Positions 1 through 17,310 of a stretch of 64,000 bases of DNA are shown here, in pieces; positions within the stretch are counted from its first letter, which is position 1; each line of letters opens with the position of its first letter. A model generated the notes under the pieces. It worked only from the letters and a program-made list of their open reading frames with translations, ran no database searches and had not been told where the DNA came from. Position numbers and translations under genes: made by a program. The DNA lies in assembly GCF_001949145.1 (NCBI RefSeq), contig NW_019091381.1:2776760-2840759 (forward strand), given 5' to 3'. The stretch comes from Acanthaster planci. Lineage: Eukaryota > Echinodermata > Asteroidea > Valvatida > Acanthasteridae.

Positions 1-1
1 A

Positions 2-6491
<6,490 letters not shown>

Positions 6492-6945
6492 AGTCAGCCA
6501 GAGGAGTCCGTCAAGCCGTCCGATGCTACATCAAGATCTTCCCTCATTTGTGCATCCCCCCGTCCCATTATGAGGATGGAGCAATTACGAAACTGAAAGA
6601 GGGAAACCAACTCATTAAGAGGAATATGGCTTCAATACTAAAAAAAAAACTAAATGCCCTCTCTGGCTTTTGGTTCTGTAGTTATACTAGATTCAAATTA
6701 GTGTCAAGAACCTTTTTTTAGTGGTGTTGGTACTAATGAAGAACACATATGGATGTAGTGAGTTGATTTGGTTTGCATTTAAATGCTTCACTGATGACGC
6801 ACATGCGATGTAACCAAGGTTACAGCCTTCTTTCATGATGCCCTCGAACGGAGTCTAGCCTATTGTAATCAAATTGTCAGTGGCAAGGAAATATGCTGGC
6901 GCGTGGGTCGCTTTTCTAAATAAACATTACAAATCCTATCATTAA
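6492..6945 (+). other. NDOR1 3' UTR (inferred)
   Basis: Sequence from the stop codon to just past the first well-placed AATAAA (6919-6924). The transcript end is inferred only from that hexamer. There are no other features besides an A9 tract near 6640. Confidence 0.5.
6919..6924 (+). terminator. poly(A) signal for NDOR1
   Basis: Canonical AATAAA 428 bases after the NDOR1 stop codon, in A/T-rich sequence. It is the best candidate cleavage signal downstream of this gene. Cleavage would be expected 10-30 bases further on. Confidence 0.55.
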
Positions 6946-9900
6946 ACATGAATTTATAGTTTATATTTACCATTACTGAAGTTTAGTTTAAACTCTGGTA
7001 ACATATACTGGGTATTGTCAGGGGCTTGCTAAAAAAATCCACAAGTTTGCTCGAGAGGGATTCGAACCCTCCTGCTCGCAAGTGCAGGTCTCTGTACTGC
7101 TCAACCACCAAGCTGGCTCATTTCGGCTGGCTTGTTCGGGTTTAGACGAGCAGGGGGTGCCACGTGCAAACTTTCTCGGCGCGTCATTTCGCGTGAGGAT
7201 GCGTACTACATGTCACTGACTCTCGGCCATTTGCAGGCGACAGGCAGCAATGGTAAGAGGCGTGTTGGCCTTCCGTTGGCAAAGTGGCCCACATGCAGGG
7301 TTGATGATGCGCATTGCATGTTGCCAAAGAAAAATTCAACTGGGCTGTGAGGGCCGCGTCCCTTGTTCTTTTCTTCATCTTGATGTCTCAAAGGGAACAA
7401 AATTGAACCATTTCAATCACAGCGGCAATCGACTCGTCGATCAGAGTTGCAATCAAAAAATGGTAAGACCAATTGCCAAACCCTTTGGCCTAGTCCTCCA
7501 TTTCCCAGGCCTGATTTGTTTCCTATGCAGATCAAATTACTTCAAAGCTCGCGTTCTCGGCACATTAGCTGTCGCTTTTCAGAAATCCCTTCGCTTAACC
7601 TTCTTTTCAACTCGGGATGGCAGTGACTGATAACATTTGATCAAAGGTCCCTGTCTAATACATTGACATTTGTTCATTCTGATGTTATCCCCCTCGTTTT
7701 TTTCTCTTACTTGTACTTCATGTAATTAACTGACTGGCGAGAGTGACATGTAACATGAGGAGATGTGCTTGTCACTTGCATCGACAAAACAACTGACACT
7801 GAAAATTCTGCCGCGGGGCCAGCAGTGCATTACTTCGTAAGGCAGCATCCTGCTTTGAGCAGGAAGCAAGTTTTAGCCCATAAATCATTGTCATCTCTAA
7901 CTCTGTGTTATCAGCTGAATCTTTAAGATATATTCTAATTTATTCATTCCTCAATAAGATGAAAATGGAAAATGCCTCTTCGTTATCTGTTGGTGGATAA
8001 CGCTTCCGTCCACCCTAGAATTGCAATTTATTACGAGGTACAGGCAATGTATCTGAAAATGATTTGCATTAAAGGAATTTTCAGGGGATTCCCCTTTTTG
8101 TGTTTTGAGTTACACTTTGAGAATGGAAACTTGGGCTTCAAAAATTGAGCATGAGTGTGGTGGGGATTTTATTTGCTGAGGTCATCAAATGGGAGTAGAC
8201 CTGAAGGCAACTCCCACGGAAAGTATTTTCGGGATTTTTTCCAATATCTAGCATTAATGAGTTGGGAAACGTCCGCCAACGTCAGTTGACAAAAGAAGTC
8301 ATAAATCCCTGGACGCCGCGGAGCAAAGCCTGACGTTGCCAGGCCCAGGGCCCTCCTCCCCGTAGTCGACATCCGGCAGTCCCCGGTGCCCGTCAACCGG
8401 AAGGACTGGCAGATGATTGCCGACTAATTAGGCAGCGCGCAGCCGGCCGGGAAACAACGGTTAGAGGAAGTCCGCGTGGGAGAAGGTTTGGATGATAACG
8501 AAGACGACGATGATACGAGCGGTAGTGCGTGTGGAGATGTCACCCGGATAATCCACCCCGTCGACGCGTCCACCCCTCCCCTGCGTTTGCCCTTCATCCC
8601 GCCTCGAATTGTCCCACACCAGATGCTGTCCGATCCTCGGGTTTTGTTAAACGCCTATAATTAGAGCAACAGATTTTGTGTGTGTGTGTGTCAACGCACA
8701 ATCGCAGAATCTCTATGAGAAGTCCTCAACTATCTCGCACCGGGCTCACGCCCGGCAGCTTTAGCGTAATTACGCCAGTCCGAGACCCAGTTGGCTCGGC
8801 TCTGCAGGGAAGCATCCGCAACTAATCAGTTGTGATACTGTTGCTATAACAGGAGAGAGTTTTGAAAATGTAAACAAATGCAAACAGTAGCAGATTAGCT
8901 TCGGATTCTCTAATCCAGAATAATTGATGTCTCCAGTCAATCATTGGTGTCAGTGTGCCTGTACCTACATTTGAGTTTCTGATCTAGTTTGAATCGTGCC
9001 CAGAAGTCTCTCGCTCCTGTAGGCCTACCCAGAAAATGTCGATGCCGATTCGTGATCAACAGTTCTGCTTACAGATGTCGGCAGACATTTGGCTGTGTAA
9101 AACTGTCTTGTTTCGATGGAAATGAAAGTGCAGTTAAAAGTTCGAACAACTTTCTGAAAGAATCGGTCCCAGAAATGAAGACAGGTCACTCCCTCGAGAG
9201 AAAAGGGCAATACGGCTTGGTAAACTAATATATGTATATAGTTTAAGAACATAGACCATGACGTCATTTGTGAGTAGGTTCTAGAAAGGACATCCATATT
9301 TATGTACAGGCCTCTCCGGTGCGCAAATCCATGCTGGGAATTTCTGTATTTACTTTTCGACAGAGGAAGACTGTCGTCAGTTTTAGTGTCTGTCTGTCTG
9401 TGCCCCCTCTCTGCCAGGTTTTTTCGATGTCATCAGTCTCGGTTATGTTTTTATCTGCCTCATCTTTTTGACAAGGTCAGATCCAACGGCACAATTTCAT
9501 GGGCTGAAATTCTCTTTTCGGGCGCCAAAAAATGTGGAAATTCTACATGTACCGGTAACTCATCAGGGCCATTGGAGGTGGACGGGACTACAGGAATAAA
9601 AATGAAACAGTCCAAAAATAGTCAATTTCAATCATTTTCAAAAGTGTTCCAGGTCATGCCCCCCCCCCAGATCCGCTGATGAGTGTAGGTGTGGATAGAT
9701 TTATTCTCGACCGTTGTCATGATGCCTTTTGGCTTCATGTCGCTCTTCCATTTTACTCGTTTTCTAACTTCATTTTATTAAAAAGCCTTTGTAAACCCTT
9801 CCTCCAAAATGGTTGTCCATGTCTACCACCATTTTTACCGTTTGAAATCCGTTCCTCCGGTTTTTTTTCTGGTCTCCCCTCTAGCCCGAAATTCCAGGGC

Positions 9901-12900
9901 GAGACGCCCCGAGTTGAAGAGTTGACCTAATAACTGCTTCACCCATGCTGCCATCTTGTAATCAATCATCGTTTGTTGTGTCGACGAGGCCGGAAGAAGT
10001 TGCCCTGTCTCGTCTTCTTTCGTCTCGTCCCGCCAAATTCTTCCTCAAAATTCCTCCCGTAGACGGTCGAATCGGGAAGACAATCGTGAAATTAACCGAA
10101 GAGGCCGAACACCTTTCCAAATGACAACTTGCAAATGCGCGACTGCACATTGCAACTGCATCATTACTTCAAGTTTCCCGACTAATGATGAAATTGCCTA
10201 TATTATTTCGTACGTTGCACCACGCACGTGACAAACCGCTTTCTTTTCTCTGTGGAATCTTACCTTGTGTTATTTTTTTGTTTATTTTTTTTTTTAGTGT
10301 AGCGGATCTCTCGCAGCTCTTGACGCGTGACAACCTTCGTCCTGTTACTGTACATGGAAACATTTCTGTTCTGACTGGCTTTGCTATCTCTTGAACAATG
10401 GTATAAAATTATGACATCTATAAAAAGCAGGTGTTTTTGAAGCGGTTGTAAGATACGTGGAGAAAAAGACATGGTGAAGATCATCTGTTTTGCAATGGCT
10501 ATGCATATTCGTCAACGGTGAACACCATTTTCCTGTGAGTGGCTTTGTGGATCAGCCAATTGTCACATTACCGAGCATGGCTTTCATCGTATGCGATAGC
10601 TCTAAATTGTGAAAAAAATGTGTTTATATTCCGATCCCTGGAAATAAAGCGAATTCTGTAGACAAATGTCACTTGTCCTTACTCGCCGCAGCAGTTGTCT
10701 CGTCGGCTCTTTTTTTTAAAGGGTCGTGCTGGATGGACTGTCGCGAGATGATGTCTTTCGCCTTGCCCGGGGCGTGAAATCCGGTTTTCTCGCTCAATTG
10801 AAAACCGGGCTTTCGAGTGGAGTCGGTCCAGTGCGCTTATACGGTACGAGGCCGTCAGTGATCGGCATTACAAGGTGATAATTACGATCCATGAGTGACG
10901 GTCAGTTTGATGCTGTTGGTCCGTCAGAAAAGTACGCTGAATCAAATTCGAGCTCGGCGTTTTCTGTCTAGGGAATTAGTTGAATTGAATAGTTTTCATT
11001 CATTTGGAAAATTATTGACATGATCGATAGACATTCAGGTCGTCAAAAGTCGGAATGTAGGGCCTAAGCTTTTTTTTTCATTCTTAGAGCTTAGTTCGGA
11101 AATTGATCGATCGAGGTTTTTTTTTTCTATGTTTGTCATTCTGATAGTTTTGTAACCATTTTGCTCGCACGTTCGACCAGAAATTGGCCGTGTAGTTTCG
11201 GCCTGACTTCGTTGCGTCTGAATCGAGGTTATACTCTCAAGAGCTTTCTCCAATATACGGCTTTGCGCGTGCGCGATATTTCCGGATCTCGGCGAGTAAC
11301 CGTCGCCAACAAAACTAATCACGACGTTCATAGCAATCATGCCTTAAACACACCATGAAAAATAAGCCCTACTATAGACGTGGACATCAGACATTTTTTC
11401 TCATACAATACTACCTCCTCTGTTTTTAAGCGGGGGGGGGGTTGAAGTTTTTCAACATTAGCGTGCATTATGTTCTGGCTCACGGGATTAACCTTGCGCG
11501 TCTGCCATAATTTTACCCAAGGGGCATCATTACAACGCTCTTTGAAATAGGTAGCGCCACAATCAGGCAGCATTGTTTTCCGATAATAACGCACATTTTT
11601 GTCCCATCCCTCGGCCCGATTGCATGCAACGAATTGGAAAAGCCGGCAGGGAGTAGTGAAAGCGTGCGCGTGGACCGGGATCGCGATCGTCGAGCCCCCG
11701 GCGCGGGTACCGTGGCCCCGTGGGCATACACTGCCGATACGGCCGAGAAGCGATCGCTGATTTGGTCCCTGGTGACGCAAACCACGGCGACAGTGTCGCT
11801 CCTCGAAGTGATGAGAAAGAGAAATGAGCCAGAAAATGGAGAGAACCGGTGGTAATTCGTAACCTGGAGACCTTGCTTAAATGACACCATTTGATTTCGT
11901 GAATTATACATGTATTAGAAGTTGCATTACAAAGGTTTAAATTTCACCAGGATCACAGATCCTGCACAACCTTATTTTCCACCATGGGTTATTTTGTCAC
12001 TATAGCTACATTGTTTAAACTCTGGCACACAATTTTCATCATTCCACCATTTTAAATATTCGTAATTCCAAACTGAATGAAATAAATCAATCACGAACTG
12101 ATTAATCATGCACATACTTAAATATTCCGTGTATTTCCTTTTGGCTATTGCTTGGTTTGTCTCCCCAACAACCCATATTAGTTTAACCTCCAATTTTTTC
12201 TTTAAGAACACGGGAAAGTCACACTTAAATCCTTCAAGTTCCGTTTATAGATTTCCGGATCATCTATGAATGCAACAAAATATTTCGCACGCCCGCAGTT
12301 AGGGTCAAAGCTGCTTGAAGCGAGACTACGTATGACAAGAAATGTAGCATTGCCAACCAGTAAAGTTAGTTCTTAAATTGCCTTCAATCAAAAATGTGCA
12401 TGTCCTCAAATTCTCTGCGAGTAGAACATCTATGATTTATGGGATCGGGGGTTTGTAAAACAGAGAAGTGGCATCTGTTAACAGGACTGCCAACTTGTGT
12501 ATCTGAGAAAATGTGATAAAATAGCTTTATTTTGCAATGAAAATTAAGGTAGACATCAGTTTTCAAAAATGGCGTCTCGACTGTTCAAGGGTTTATCGTG
12601 TTAAGACGGATGTTTAATCTTCAGAAGTCATTGGTTAACCCAGCAAAATTTGAAAAGAAAAGATGAGGAAATAGACTGCTGAACACCTGAGACACTTGTA
12701 TTTTCCTGATTTCATTTACTGACCAGCAACATGTATTTGGAGGCTTACTTTCTTTCTTTTGTGTTCGTCATCAAGAAACAATAATCCGCCCTCAGCCAGT
12801 CATGATACCGTACTTTGCTCTTCCTGACTTGAAGGACAAGTTGGGAAAACTTACTGCCAATTATTTAGTCCACTCCTAATGAGGGACGGTTGTTAACGGC

Positions 12901-15900
12901 GTAATTGACAACACCTTACCCAGCACTGTTTGGATTCCCTTTGTCTTCCCGGCGGGTTAAAAAGAAACAGACGGTCCACGCTGTGCCCCCTCCCCCCAAA
13001 GCAGAGAGGAGGGTTGATTTTTGCGTAATGATCTGGATAATGTGGCGCCACACTTCGCTCGCGTGCTATGCAAATCAGGATTTTGGTGGCTTACCGCAAC
13101 ACAAGACCGCGTAAATAAACTTGCAAACGTGTGGACGCGCAAACGCGTCGCCGCACCTCGTCGGAGGTGTGGTCTTTATACTTTAGGAGGAAGTTATGAC
13201 ACTTTCTGTGTGGCAGAGCGTGTCGCCTCTCTTTTTGCGAACCAACCGCAGGCAAATGTTCGTCCGTATCCATTGAGCAGGTGATTTCTCCAGTCAGTCA
13301 TTCAAGCTCTTCTCTTCAAAGTCATCAGACTAATTGGGATTGTTGTGAGATTTTCTTTGTCAGTACAAAATATAATTCTCTTTTTTATTTTCTCCAGTCA
13401 GAAAGATTTTGTTTGTCTAGTGTCTCGTTTCCACGCATCTCAGTCTTTTTTTTTTACATCTTTAATTTTTTCATCATGGTTCATTGTCCGAGGATGTAAT
13501 AACCCTGATAAAACAAAACCCAGTCCCCCATGCAATCCGGAAGGAATAGTTTTCCTCCACACTCTGTTTTCTTAAAGGTTATCTCGAGAGGAATTGCGCG
13601 TGGCTGCAGTTTGGTTGTCTTGCTTTTCCCATCTTGTTTCGCCCTCGCCCCCTGCCGCGTCTGTTAATTAGACTCGGCTGGTATTTCCGGTCCTCGTAAT
13701 GTTTGCCACTCGTTGCGTCCTTAAGCCCCACCCCCGGGCTCCGAATGGCACGTGCGAGAACGAGAGTGGGTCCTGCCCCAGGCAAGGGGAACTTGGAGAC
13801 TTCTCTGCGTACGTTCGAGATGCCCCTCTGCAAATTTGTTTTCTCGAAGCACAAGGGGAGATCTCATGAGGCTTCCAACGGAGGAAGTACGATACCCAGA
13901 GTAAGCCAATCGCACGGCTCTTCAAATTTGATCGTCTTGAAACATCGAAGAATCAGTGAAGCTGTGGAACGCTACGACATCAGGCTCACCGCACCCACTG
14001 GTATACGGTAGATTTCATTTTTCATGCTGTCAGGTGTTGAAGCAATTTGTCATTTCTCTCCATGCTATCTTCGGGTTGATTGAGAGCACGAGCCTATTGG
14101 TTTTACTTTGCCGTAGGGTATGCAAGGTATCGCTTAAGAGGGAGCCGCGTGAGGCGGCGGCGTCGGCCGTCAGAGATTTTATCAGAACATCGGCAAATGA
14201 AGATTGGCGTGATCTCAGCTGGCAAGGTCCCGTATGGAAATGATCAGTGTCGCGCTCAACCTACTCGTTACATAGCTCTTTGTTCCATGGCTGATGTTTC
14301 CATCAACAAGTTCTGGAACGATTACTTGTGAAGCTATCTCCCTTTTCAGAGTTTACCCCTGTCTTCTTCCGCGGCTGTTATACCATTCCTGTACAGTTAC
14401 GGTTCTTTTCCTTTCTATGAAATGAATCCCAATGGCCGTCAAAAATACAGTTTTAAATCTCGCTTGGCAGTCGTTGTTAGTTAATTTTGGTTTTTCCCAG
14501 CAGCTATTGGCACATTAGACGTTAAGTGTTTTCACCATCGAAGTTTTTAAAGTAATTCTAAATCTTCGCACGGTGGGGCCGGAGATGCGAAGTGTTGCGA
14601 TAGCATCGTTTTCTTAGTTGTGCTATAAGGACGACATGGTTTTTTTTTTTTGGGGGGGGGGGTTGGTGTATCGGGTGTTGCCAACAGTTCATTTACCCCC
14701 AGCCGGCGCCCAAGTTATCCCCTCTTTTATGTGAACCTCCGCGGTTTCACGTAGACACGTGGTTTTCTTCTCTCGTTTCTCACCCGATAAGGAGACCTTC
14801 CCTTGGCCTCTCTCGTACGTCATTCTTGTAAAGGTCGGGGGTTATTTTAATATCCGTTCTTCATTGCTGCTCCTTGTTGAATGCTTGAAGAGAGTAGATG
14901 TTTGAAGATTACTGTCACTTCACTGTTAAGCGACACCTTAATGTCATCTTAGCTGTAAGATGTAACATTTTCTGGTAATTGGGCGCAATTTTTGCGAGCC
15001 TCAAGAAAGCCTTTACTGTCGCCAAGGAAAGCTGCAAATAAACGGGAGTGATTTGACTTTGAGATCTGGTATCAAATCTGTCATGACATTCGACTGACTG
15101 GTGGTCTTCACTCGTCACAGGTATTGGGAATGTAGACCGGCCGGCCGGCAGGAGCGCCTAACCTCTGACACGAACATCTCCCGGCTGTCCCGCAGGCGCA
15201 CGTCATCACCTCTTTCATCTAACACGATTGTTTGGTGGGCGCTACCAACAATCTCCTCCCTTGCAGGATGTCAGAGCGCGCTTGGCGAGTACCCCCTCCC
15301 TCGCCGACGGGGAGCGATCCGCGGAGCGCACGGTGGCAGTTTCGATGATCGGGCGCCGGGTCATTTTCGAACCTATGAAGACTTGGGGGTGGAGTCAGTG
15401 ACCGGGCGTTTATTAGCGTGACACGGTCACGCACGGTCCGGTTGAATGTCTAAACAATTCCTTTATTTATTTTTAGAGTGGACTATCTATGTCATCACAT
15501 CCATATTTCTGCCAAAGCAGCCCTCTTTTATTAGTCCACCGTTTCACCTGGCATTTACCCGGCTCTTTTCTTGTCCTTTGCGCAGCCACATCCGTCTCCA
15601 TAACGGAGTAAGTCCGGCTCCTGTCCTCTTCCCTTCCACGTCATCATCTCTTTTACAATTTCACTCGACAGTCGACACAACTTAACCCAGGCCGTATCTC
15701 GCCTGTGACAGGTCCCGTCTTGTCGACGGACCTCTTATGTCGACGTTCCGTTAACGACCAGTGCAGCTGTCACCCTATGTTTCTTATCCATCGTGATTGT
15801 TAGCCAGTAAGTCTAACTTGCTTTTCTCAGCGGTCAGTTCGAACTTTAGACTGCCTGCTTAATAAAACGACCAACGCACCCGAACCAAAATTTGACTCCC

Positions 15901-16949
15901 ACAAGGCGAAACTCAAAATAAATAACTCATTTGATACTGTGAGCGAATTTCCCTGTATTGCTGTTTCATCAGTTCCAAGGCTTTTGAACTCTCGCTCGTT
16001 TATGTGAATTAAAAAACTACAAAACCGAAAGAAATTTAACACAAAATGCTCAAATAAACAGAGATGACTACAGCCCATAAGGTCAATGACCTCGGTGCAA
16101 TCGATCCCGGGCACGTCCAACATGAAAGGTTTGTAAAATAAATGCGATACGATCACTTTGTTGTACCCCAATATTTACCCGCTGAAAGAATTACAACTCA
16201 TCAATTTTCCATGCACCATCAATTCGTATTATTAACTGAATTTTTCACGAGTAAAACTTGATAGCCACCACAGATACGAGGGCCCATTACACGGTGGTAG
16301 CTCGCTGCTTTCTCGCAGCGTGGAAGGTGAGCTTCCGTGTTATAAATTAGCGGATTTGGGGCTCCGCAGTAGTGATCTTACTGGCGAGGAATTCGGGAAA
16401 TTGTTCCCACGGCTACGTTCGTTAGCTCGTCGAGATTGAGCTCAAACACCTGTGCATGTAGCGCCGGTGCGCTCTCTGGCCGCGCGAATCGTGGTTGCGA
16501 TGTGCTTAGGGCGCCCTCAGAGCTGACAAGACGGCGACTGGACCCACGTACATCCGAATGATAGCATATTTCAGAACAAAATTGTAAGTTCTTGTGAAAG
16601 GTCCCGGAGCTGTAATGCTCTACAAATTTGAGCTCTGTCTTTATGGCAAGGGAGATAATTCAGTCATTTGTCGACAGAATCAGGAAGAGTTTCGAGAACA
16701 GTTTGTCATCTGAAACACAGTCGTACTGATTTTTCAAGTTCTGACTTCAACCGCATATGACTTTTGCATGCATGATACGTGACAGCAATTGCTCCACTAA
16801 TAATCTCTGCATGCTGCGTTTTAGAGTGATCTTTTCTTCGATCGGAAAAGAAATCGCATCATTCTCAGAGGATTATTTTGTGACTATACCTTCCTTTTTT
16901 CGTTTGTGATGACCGGGTGATTTTCAATCATAGGCACGTCCCTTGGTAA
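6946..16949. other. gene-free region downstream of NDOR1
   Basis: About 10 kb without a convincing gene. Open frames are short (mostly under 130 codons), overlap on both strands and resemble no family I know. It holds the tRNA-like SINE at 7029-7120, a (TG)7 tract at 8677-8690, a T12G11 junction at 14640-14662 and scattered small hairpins such as TCCTGCT-ttg-AGCAGGA near 7850. Regulatory sequence for the downstream lhx gene could lie here but cannot be identified from one genome. Confidence 0.5.
7029..7120 (-). repeat. tRNA-derived SINE head with A-rich tail
   Basis: On the minus strand 7058-7068 reads GGTTCGAATCC, an exact pol III box B. It lies in a perfect T-arm (GAGGG-TTCGAAT-CCCTC). Upstream in that orientation are a D-arm-like stretch (GCTTGGTGGTTGAGC) and a CCTGC/GCAGG stem like an anticodon arm. 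The acceptor stem pairs poorly and the D-to-T spacing is too long for a working tRNA. A degenerate tRNA-derived SINE or pseudo-tRNA is therefore more likely than a tRNA gene. It shares its tail motif with the piece at 991-1095. Confidence 0.55.
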
Positions 16950-16980
16950 TTCCAAGATGTATAAAAGTCTCATCTTGGAA
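16950..16980. promoter_or_regulatory. TATA-like box inside the loop of a perfect 10-bp inverted repeat
   Basis: TTCCAAGATG (16950-16959) and CATCTTGGAA (16971-16980) are perfect reverse complements around an 11-base loop. TATAAAAG starts at 16960, in the loop. An ATG with good context (GAAATGG) lies at 17047, about 80 bases on. That spacing would suit a short 5' UTR. Whether this is a working promoter is unknown. Confidence 0.35.
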
Positions 16981-17046
16981 GAGCAATTCCTCAGGGATTC
17001 GCCAAAAATTTAAACAGAAACAAAGAACTCGAGTAAATCCTTTGAA

Positions 17047-17310
17047 ATGGCATTTTGTTTCGAGGATCAGGATTGTACCGAAGGTTCAACAGAGTTTGGA
17101 AAGGGCTTTGTGAAGCCCCAGGTGAAACTTTATGAACACACGTTGCGTGCGAGAGAACCGTTGCCTTTTTATGTTGACCTCGTTATGGACGCACGTGACT
17201 TGTTGGAGATGAGACTTTGGCCGTGTCCTAAACGGGCTTTCAGAGCTACGGCTAGGTCTATCGTCTGCGCGCCTCCATGCATTTCTAATGGAGTGAATAC
17301 CAAGACCTAG
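17047..17310 (+). CDS. possible small orphan ORF, function unknown
   Basis: An 87-codon ORF from a true ATG in strong context (GAAATGG), about 87 bases after a TATAAAAG motif that sits in a hairpin loop. The predicted product is hydrophilic and mixed in charge (for example KGFVKPQVKLYEHTLRARE). It has no signal peptide, membrane segment or motif I recognise. Nothing else supports it: there is no clear splice context and no poly(A) signal I could place. An ORF of this length also arises by chance. Treat it as a weak candidate; it may be noncoding. Confidence 0.15.
   Translation: MAFCFEDQDCTEGSTEFGKGFVKPQVKLYEHTLRAREPLPFYVDLVMDARDLLEMRLWPCPKRAFRATARSIVCAPPCISNGVNTKT

Noticed and set aside
7050-7120. 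Functional tRNA gene on the minus strand
   Set aside because: The T-arm is perfect, but the acceptor stem pairs only about 4 of 7 and the spacing is too long; kept as a SINE-like repeat.
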